Shown: positions 58,507 to 64,000 of the stretch, in pieces
Numbering within the stretch: position 1 is the stretch's first letter
Layout of the letters: the number at the start of each line of letters is the position of its first letter
Assembly (NCBI RefSeq): GCF_001650695.1
Contig: NZ_LWQS01000071.1
Coordinates: 62,001-126,000 of the forward strand
Source: Chloroflexus islandicus
Lineage (GTDB): Bacteria > Chloroflexota > Chloroflexia > Chloroflexales > Chloroflexaceae
Reading direction: 5' to 3'
DNA length: 64,000 nt
Made by a program: the position numbers and the translations under genes
The notes under the pieces: generated by a model
What the model was told of the DNA's origin: nothing
Database searches by the model: none
Seen by the model: the letters and a program-made list of their open reading frames with translations, nothing else

Positions 58507-59289
58507 ATGCAGGTGCGTGATGCCCTTGGCCGGACAATTGAGCTGGCGGCGCCGCCGCAACGGATTGTCTCGTTGGTGCCGAGTATGACTGAGTGGCTGT
58601 TTAGCGTGGGAGCCGGTGAGCGGGTGGTGGGGATCACCGACTATTGCAGCGAACCGGCGGCGGCGATCGCGCATCTGCCGCGGCTGCGCGGCACCAAGAA
58701 CCCGGATCGAACAGCGATTCTTTCGCTGCACCCTGATCTGGTCATCGCCGAGCAAGAAGAAAACCGTGAGCGCGATGTGCTGGCCTTGGCCGCCGCCGGC
58801 GTCAATGTCTATGTCACCGCCATTCGCAGTGTGGCCGATACCGCCACGCAATTGGCAGCGCTAGCCGCAGTGCTCGATGTGGCGGCGACGGCTGCGCCGA
58901 TGATTGCCGAAATACAGGCCGCTATGGCCGAGCCGCCGGCGCCTGCGCGCCGGGTGCTGGCGTTGATTTGGCGCGATCCGTGGATGGCGGTGGGGCAAGA
59001 CACCTACGCCAACGACCTCCTACGCCTTAGCGGCGGGATCAATGTGGCGGCGGCGCTGCCGGGCCGCTATCCGCGCGCACCGCTGGCCGAACTGCTGGCC
59101 CTCGATCCTGATATCATCCTCTTGCCGAGCGAGCCGTACCCGTTTAGCGAGCGCGATCTGCCGGCGTTTGCTGAAGTAGCTGATCGCTGCCAGATCGCGT
59201 TCTGCGATGGCATGGCCTTGACATGGCCCGGCCCGCGTACCGCCGCGGCGATCGCCTCGTTCCGGCAACTATTGGGGAATGCCGTATGA
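58507..59289 (+). CDS. Helical-backbone substrate-binding protein, BtuF-like, without signal peptide
   Basis: A 260-residue protein of the periplasmic-binding family that binds cobalamin or iron chelates: PQRIVSLVPSMTEWLFSVGA, VVGITDYCSEP, LHPDLVIAEQEENRERD and the long linking helix. ATG 58507 has a GGAAGGGGGG site 5 bases upstream; an ATG 9 codons earlier is open but lacks one. No signal peptide or lipobox is visible from either start, so it may work in the cytoplasm or be anchored by another protein. No permease or ATPase is adjacent. Confidence 0.78.
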   Translation: MQVRDALGRTIELAAPPQRIVSLVPSMTEWLFSVGAGERVVGITDYCSEPAAAIAHLPRLRGTKNPDRTAILSLHPDLVIAEQEENRERDVLALAAAGVNVYVTAIRSVADTATQLAALAAVLDVAATAAPMIAEIQAAMAEPPAPARRVLALIWRDPWMAVGQDTYANDLLRLSGGINVAAALPGRYPRAPLAELLALDPDIILLPSEPYPFSERDLPAFAEVADRCQIAFCDGMALTWPGPRTAAAIASFRQLLGNAV

Positions 59290-60158
59290 GCCAACTGGTC
59301 TGGTTGCGGGAAGCGGTGATGGGATTGGCGTTGGGCGAGCGCGCGCGCAGCGTGCTGAACGCCGGCCCCGTACCGGCAGCGCCGGTCGATGGCGCGGCGC
59401 TGGCCGCCGAACTCAAGCGGGCCGTTAACCAGTTTAAGGCGCTGGCGATGGATGCCGGCGGCACGCAGGTGGCCTACGATCGGCTGCGCTCTGATCCGGC
59501 TTACCTCGCGTTCCGCATCGAACTCACCCCGCAGTTGCAGCGCTTCGATCCGGCTTCGTTGCCGGATCGGGCAACGCGGCTGGCCTTCTGGATCAACCTC
59601 TACAACGCGCTAGTGATCGATGCCGTCATTGCCTTTGGCGTCCAGACCAGTGTTGCCGATGAGTTGGCCGGTCTTAGCTTCTTTCAAGCCGCGGCCTATC
59701 TGATCGGCGGCCAGCGCTGTTCGCTCAACGACATCGAGCACGGCATCCTGCGCGCTAATCGCGGCCATCCCTTCATCCCCGGCCCCCAGTTTGCCGCTGG
59801 GGATCCGCGCCGCGCTTGGATCATCGATCCGCCTGATGTCCGGATCCACTTTGCCCTCAACTGCGCCAGCCGTTCGTGCCCGCCGATTGGCGTCTACAGC
59901 GCCGAGCAAATCGATGCCCAGCTCGAATTAGCAATGCGCAGCTTTGTTGACGCCGATGTGACGATCGATCCGGCCCGCGGCGAGATCCATCTGTCGCGCA
60001 TCTTCGATTGGTACCGCGAGGATTTTGGCGGCCCCAACGGGATCGTACAACTCTTGCGGCAGGCGCTGCCTGACGACGAACGCCGGGCATGGCTGTTACA
60101 AGCGCAGCGGGGCCGTTTGGTCTACCGTCCGTATGATTGGTCGTTGAATCGCGGTTGA
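59286..60158 (+). CDS. DUF547 family protein
   Basis: A 290-residue protein. The core KAFWINLYNALVI-type motif appears as LAFWINLYNALVIDAVIAFG, followed by DIEHGILRAN and HFALNCASRSCPPIGVYSAE, diagnostic of DUF547. The Cys in SRSCP and nearby His are kept. No signal peptide is seen. Function is unknown. Its ATG overlaps the stop of the BtuF-like gene (ATGA), so translation is coupled; the frame 21 codons upstream is not used. Confidence 0.85.
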   Translation: MSQLVWLREAVMGLALGERARSVLNAGPVPAAPVDGAALAAELKRAVNQFKALAMDAGGTQVAYDRLRSDPAYLAFRIELTPQLQRFDPASLPDRATRLAFWINLYNALVIDAVIAFGVQTSVADELAGLSFFQAAAYLIGGQRCSLNDIEHGILRANRGHPFIPGPQFAAGDPRRAWIIDPPDVRIHFALNCASRSCPPIGVYSAEQIDAQLELAMRSFVDADVTIDPARGEIHLSRIFDWYREDFGGPNGIVQLLRQALPDDERRAWLLQAQRGRLVYRPYDWSLNRG

Positions 60159-60624
60159 CGCTGGCCGGGATCGACCAATCCGCCACAATGTTGCGCGGGA
60201 ACAGAGCATGTATGTTGATCGCTGGGCAATGCTTCAACGCTTAGCGTTGTACTCCCCTCTCCCACGCCAGTGGGAGTTCAAGGGCGGACAGAACATCTGT
60301 CTGGAACCCGGCCCTCAAGGGTCGGGCTAGGGGTACAAAGCCCGCTGCGCGAGCTGATGCCCCCACCCCTTGCCCCTCCCCCGCTGGGGGAGGGGTGATG
60401 GGGAGCGCAGCCCGGAGCTTTACGGCATTGCACAGCGATCGACAGTTGTACTCGATCAAACGTTCTGTCCGCTCCTCAGCGGGAGCGGGGTTGGGGTGAG
60501 GGGGTGATCGCAAAGCTTTCAACCACATCTGCGCTGATACATTCTGTCCGCTCTTAAAAGTCCCAAAACGAAGGTATACTACAAAAGCAGGATCAATGGC
60601 GGCATAGGCATTGCAGAGGACGTT
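60159..60624. other. Intergenic region with GC-hairpin repeats and promoter of the selenoprotein gene
   Basis: Positions 60241-60560 hold repeats, including CCCTCCCCCGCTGGGGGAGGG near 60378 and two related fragments about 180 bases apart (GGGAGTTCAAGGGCGGACAG; CGTTCTGTCCGC). A TATACT at 60576-60581 is a likely -10 for the following gene. No gene is seen. Confidence 0.6.
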
Positions 60625-61452
60625 ATGACCGATGACTGGCGCAATCGCTCGCTCAAGGATCTCTACCGGCTGACCGGCCAGATCTTCTCGCAGCTTCCGG
60701 CGTTGGCCCGCCTGTGGGGCGGTGCGTACCGCGCGCTCAGTTTCGATACGGTGCCCTTTACCCCCATGCGCAAGCCGCTGACTGAAGCGCGTTTCGCGCT
60801 GGTCACGACCGGCGGTGTTCACCGGCGCGATCAACCGCCGTTTGATATGGTCGATCCGCGCGGCGACCCTACCTATCGCCGCATTCCGGCTGATACGCCG
60901 GTAGCCGATCTCACCATCACCCACGATTACTATGACCACACCGACGCCGAGCGCGATCTGAACATTCTCTTTCCGCTGGCCTTGATGCGCTCGTTGGCCC
61001 AACACGGGATCATTGGCGGTGTGGCTGATTGCTACAGCTTCATGGGCCATATCGAACCGCCCCATCTCGAAACCTTGCTGCGGCAAACCGCCCCCGCAGT
61101 TGCCAGCTTTCTGAAACAAGAGCAGGTTGACGCCGTTTTGCTCACCCCTGCCTGAGGGTTGTGCAATCAGTCCGTGGGACTGATCGCGCGCATCATCGAA
61201 GACGCCGGCATCAGCACGATCTGTATCGTTAGCCTCAAGCCGATTGCCGAACAGGTGCGTCCGCCGCGCACCTTGCATCTGGCATGGCCGTTTGGCCATC
61301 CGTTAGGCGAACCGGGGAACCGGGCGCAACAGATGACCGTGTTGTATGCGGCGTTGCACAGTCTCTACTTCGCCGAGCCGGGAGAGATTTTAGAACCGGG
61401 TTGGCGCTGGCGGCGCGAAACGTATACCATCCCGGCAGGGTGGGAGGTGTGA
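60625..61452 (+). CDS. GrdB/PrdB-like selenoprotein with in-frame UGA (Sec177)
   Basis: Two adjacent open frames in the same phase are joined by a single TGA at 61153-61155. Read as selenocysteine, they give one 275-residue protein of the glycine/sarcosine/betaine reductase selenoprotein B family. The upstream part has FALVTTGGVHRRDQPPFDMV, DYYDHTDAERDLNILFPL and VADCYSFMGH; the junction reads DAVLLTPA-U-GLCNQSVGLIAR, a UxxC redox motif exactly where relatives have UxxC or CxxC; the part after it has IVSLKPIAEQVRPPRTLHL. No other stop or frameshift is present. A perfect hairpin begins 10 bases after the UGA. Start ATG 60625 has GAGG upstream. The product likely is a thiol/selenol redox enzyme; its substrate is unknown. 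Confidence 0.85.
61166..61184 (+). promoter_or_regulatory. SECIS-like hairpin directing selenocysteine insertion
   Basis: A perfect 8-base-pair stem, ATCAGTCC / GGACTGAT, with loop GTG (61174-61176). The stem starts 11 nucleotides after the UGA and the apical G lies 19 nucleotides after it, within the geometry known for bacterial SECIS elements (apical stem about 11 bases from the UGA, G in the loop). It lies inside the coding sequence, as in bacterial selenoprotein genes. Confidence 0.75.
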
Positions 61453-61475
61453 GTGATGCTGTCTGGTATCTTCGC

Positions 61476-62933
61476 TCACCCCTTGCCAAACAGGCGATAA
61501 TTCAACACCGGAAAGATCGCGTCGTGCGTTTCGATCTGCTCAAGGGTAAAAAGATCGGTCGCACTTAACGACTCTTGGCGCGCCAGCGCAAACAACTGCT
61601 CGAAGCGATCGAGGTGTCGTTGCCAACCCAATTCCTGCGGATCTTCCGCCCAATCACTCTGTTCAGCCAGCAATAGTTCACGCGCCGCTTGGGTCAGCAC
61701 CCGCTCGCGGAATCCCTCGACCGCCGGATAGTGCGCGATCAAATCAGCAAATCGGTGTTCAGCGTCGTGGAGCGCCTGCCAATAACGCTGCGCACTTGGC
61801 GATTGCCAACGCGAGAGGGGATGCGGGAGCTGGGAGTCAGCGTGCAGCGCGACGGTCTCGCTCGTGCGTAAGCTGGCCAGAATCGTTCCCGGCTGCGTCA
61901 AACTGAGCCGAGAATCTGTCGCGCAGCGAGTCAATACTGCTTGCAACCATGTCGGCCCTTCAAACCAGCAGCTTCCCCACCAGCGGGCATCAATTGGCAC
62001 CACGATCGTGGTGTCAGCCGGCAATTGATTCAACCGGTACAGCAATTGCTCAACGAAATGGTTGGCATGCTCTTGCGCGCGTCGTAGTGCATCATACGGA
62101 TCGTACGGCTGTGGCGCATCGATGCCATTGGCCGTATAACCGGTTGGATCAGCAGCGTTCCGGTAGAGTGGATCACCCGGATAGCCTAATTCGGTGGACC
62201 AAATCTGGCGGGACAGGTCGCTCTCAACCCCAATCGCTGCCAGCCGGCGCGGGATGATCCAGCCGGGCAATTGGCCAGTACGCACGTAAGCCGGATCCAC
62301 AATGACATAACGGAGATCCAAGTCGAGCGCGATCTGTTCGATCCCCGGCCGCCATGCACAACCGGGCAGCCAGAGCCCTTCCGGTCGTTTGAGGTGGCGC
62401 GAGATGTAGAGCAAGCCGTGCTCGAGTTGTGCTCGCACGAGGCTCTCGCGGCTCAGCAATGGTAAAATGGCGTGACTAGCCGGCAAACAAAGCGGCGTAA
62501 TTACCTCAGTGATAACTAATTCGTGCAGCCGTCCAGCCAAATTGCGCTGGTAGCGCGTATTGAATGTACGCAGTGTTTGGCGATCCCAATCAAGGTAAAA
62601 CCGCGCCAGATACGCCCCGTGGCGATTGCCTTCCGCTTCAAAGCGAGCGAGTTCAGCTTGATGGCGGGCAATTTTCTGTTCCAGCCACTGTTCAAAATGC
62701 TTGCTGACAACCCGGTCGCGCCACTGTTCGAGCGCAATTGGCGAGCAGGCCAAGGCGATCGTGACCGGGAGATGGTGGCGCTGCAATTCACCGAGCAGAT
62801 CGAGCAGGGGTATCAGCATCTGCGCGGTAAAAGCGTGCAGATGCTCTTCGCCGATCGGATGCCGTCCGGGATGGCGCACGTATGGGGTATGCACTTCAAT
62901 CACAAACGCGACCGGCATCATGCCCTCGCTCAT
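61476..62933 (-). CDS. GH57-like protein lacking the catalytic nucleophile
   Basis: A 485-residue protein of the GH57/DUF1957 type (alpha-glucan branching enzyme-like). It has FVIEVHTPYVRHPGRHPIGE at the N-terminus, SHAILPLLSRESLVRAQLEHG, and VVPIDARWWGSCWFEGPTWL with the acid/base Asp kept. The nucleophile motif, usually WLPECAY, is WLPGCAW: the Glu is Gly (codon GGT), so normal retaining catalysis is unlikely. ATG 62933 has GGGA upstream; ATG/GTG at 62951/62954 sit 6-8 bases after a TATAAT (62960-62965) and could start a leaderless mRNA. It may bind glucan without cleaving it. Confidence 0.75.
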   Translation of the reverse strand: MSEGMMPVAFVIEVHTPYVRHPGRHPIGEEHLHAFTAQMLIPLLDLLGELQRHHLPVTIALACSPIALEQWRDRVVSKHFEQWLEQKIARHQAELARFEAEGNRHGAYLARFYLDWDRQTLRTFNTRYQRNLAGRLHELVITEVITPLCLPASHAILPLLSRESLVRAQLEHGLLYISRHLKRPEGLWLPGCAWRPGIEQIALDLDLRYVIVDPAYVRTGQLPGWIIPRRLAAIGVESDLSRQIWSTELGYPGDPLYRNAADPTGYTANGIDAPQPYDPYDALRRAQEHANHFVEQLLYRLNQLPADTTIVVPIDARWWGSCWFEGPTWLQAVLTRCATDSRLSLTQPGTILASLRTSETVALHADSQLPHPLSRWQSPSAQRYWQALHDAEHRFADLIAHYPAVEGFRERVLTQAARELLLAEQSDWAEDPQELGWQRHLDRFEQLFALARQESLSATDLFTLEQIETHDAIFPVLNYRLFGKG

Positions 62934-62977
62934 TACATTCCCACTGGCCATCACTATTCATTATAGTCCACTGGCGC

Positions 62978-64000
62978 TTATGGGTTCACCGGTGTTACTG
63001 GTACCGGCGTTGGCAGTGACGTAGCGGTTTCGGTCGGTGTCGCGGTTTCGGTCGGCGTCGCGATACTGGTGGTAGCCGGCGTGCCCTCTGGTGTGGGAGT
63101 GCCGGTCGGGGTGCCGGTGGTAGCCGGTGTCTCCTCTGGCGTGGGAGTGCCGGTGGTAGCTGGCGTGCTCGTTAGGGTTGGTGACCCAGTAGGGGTTGGC
63201 GTCAACGTTGGCGTATCGGTTGGGGTTGGCGACCCAGTAGGGGTTGGTGTCAACGTTGGCGTCTCGGTTGGAGTTGGCACCGTCGCTGTTGGTGATGGCG
63301 TTGCCGTCGCTGTTGGTGATGGCGTTGCCGTCGGTCTTGGCGGCGGCGGTGGCGGCGGCGCAGTTGGCGATGGCGGAACTGGTGATGAGGTGTCGGTGGG
63401 CAACGGTGTTTCGGTTGGCGTGGCCGTTGGCACGGTCGTAAACGTTGCCGTCGCCGTTGGCAGGGGCGCGGCCAAGGTTGGCGACGGGCCGGATGGAACC
63501 GCCGGCGTGGGTGTGGGTGTGGCGTTGTCGCTGAAACTGCGCGCTACAAACACGATTAACGCGATGACAACCACTAGCAAAATACCGCCAATGATGAAAA
63601 ACGGCAGTTGATCGGCGCGATCGCTGGCTACCGCGATATTCCCGTGCCCATGCGGATGGGCCGGTGTATTCCGCCGGGCCGGAGGTTGGGCAGGCGGCGC
63701 CGGTGGCGCGACCGATGGCGGTTGGTTGTTTGGCGGGCTTGCAGGCGGTGCCGGGCGGTTCGGAACGGCGCTGGCCGGTAGCGCTGCTGGCCGGTTGGAG
63801 CTTGCCGGTGGATATGAGCTAGGAGCTGGTCGTGGCGCCGGCGGCTCAGCAATGGCTCGTGGTTGGGCCGTAAATGCCGGCATCGTCGGCTCGGCTTGAT
63901 TGAGGGCCGGCGGCGCAACGAGCGCAGCCAGATCGGCAGCCGTGGCGGGAACAATCCCATTCCGATCAGCAATGTCGCGGAGCGCCGCGATAAAGGCTGC
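62978..64000 (-). CDS. Membrane protein with Pro-rich linker and long Thr/Pro tail (C-terminal part)
   Basis: The frame is open to the right edge, so the N-terminus is outside the window; 340 residues are visible. They start [20 protein letters not shown], possibly the end of a folded domain, then a Pro/Ala-rich linker (about 120 residues), one membrane helix ([20 protein letters not shown]), and about 160 residues rich in [17 protein letters not shown] and PTETATP repeats, likely outside the cell. This layout is common for receptor-type Ser/Thr kinases or phosphatases in Chloroflexi, but no catalytic motif is visible here, so no function is assigned. Confidence 0.7.
   Translation of the reverse strand, partial: AAFIAALRDIADRNGIVPATAADLAALVAPPALNQAEPTMPAFTAQPRAIAEPPAPRPAPSSYPPASSNRPAALPASAVPNRPAPPASPPNNQPPSVAPPAPPAQPPARRNTPAHPHGHGNIAVASDRADQLPFFIIGGILLVVVIALIVFVARSFSDNATPTPTPAVPSGPSPTLAAPLPTATATFTTVPTATPTETPLPTDTSSPVPPSPTAPPPPPPPRPTATPSPTATATPSPTATVPTPTETPTLTPTPTGSPTPTDTPTLTPTPTGSPTLTSTPATTGTPTPEETPATTGTPTGTPTPEGTPATTSIATPTETATPTETATSLPTPVPVTPVNP

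Noticed and set aside
61153-61155. The TGA in the GrdB-like gene as a simple nonsense mutation or sequencing error
   Set aside because: It falls exactly at the redox residue of a known selenoprotein family, is followed by Cys at +3 and by a well-placed hairpin, and the frame is intact on both sides. The selenocysteine reading is preferred, though host machinery was not visible.
63069-63611. Plus-strand frame with Gly/Val repeats
   Set aside because: It is the reverse complement of the Thr/Pro-repeat tail of the minus-strand membrane protein.

Overview
The window looks like chromosomal DNA of a filamentous, probably phototrophic member of the Chloroflexales (Chloroflexus/Roseiflexus relatives). 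This is an inference, based on high GC, many short palindromic repeats between genes, Pro/Thr/Ala-rich linkers on secreted proteins, and housekeeping genes (alaS, ruvX, rnpB, DUF507) typical of that phylum. No 16S rRNA, tRNA, phage, insertion sequence or CRISPR array was recognised.

Region 1 (1-8.5 kb, all minus strand) is a glycerol/dihydroxyacetone unit. A DhaR-like regulator precedes glpF (facilitator), dhaK and dhaL (dihydroxyacetone kinase subunits), glpK, glpA and the start of glpB, which runs off the left edge. Region 2 (9.3-10.5 kb) is a glutaryl-CoA-dehydrogenase-like flavoenzyme. It shares a palindromic operator with a second one at 43.75 kb.

Region 3 (11.2-36.2 kb, all minus strand) is a large carbohydrate locus. 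From its promoter side it encodes a GH94 phosphorylase, a lipoprotein sugar-binding protein, a cassette of a 951-residue binding protein, two permeases, an NHL-TPR-YIP1 membrane protein and a DUF5696-like secreted protein, then a second permease pair, a secreted and a cytoplasmic GH144/PF10091-type glucanase around a LacI regulator, a GH35 enzyme and a GH3 beta-glucosidase. The GH94+GH144+GH3+transporter set suggests beta-1,2-glucan (sophoro-oligosaccharide) use. Three LacI-type operators surround a strong promoter at its head. Blocks of tandem hairpin repeats interrupt the cluster.

Region 4 (36.7-47.7 kb) holds housekeeping genes: DUF507, a GNAT acetyltransferase, ruvX, a membrane-anchored baseplate-J-like protein, alaS, the second acyl-CoA dehydrogenase, nicotinate phosphoribosyltransferase and the RNase P RNA. 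Region 5 (47.7-56.7 kb) has a 7TM-PAS-GAF histidine kinase, a CopZ-type Fe-S protein, a diguanylate cyclase, and a coupled PfpI-glycosyltransferase-SLC13 transporter set followed by an ATP-grasp protein. Region 6 (57.1-64 kb) has an overlapping ATP-grasp-like / cobalamin-binding-like / DUF547 operon, then a GrdB-like selenoprotein with an in-frame UGA and a SECIS-like hairpin at 61153-61184. It ends with a GH57-like protein lacking its nucleophile and the C-terminal part of a membrane protein with a long Thr/Pro tail.

The most striking items are the probable selenoprotein, the putative beta-1,2-glucan locus with its uncharacterised NHL-YIP1/DUF5696 cassette, and the operator shared by two distant acyl-CoA dehydrogenase genes.
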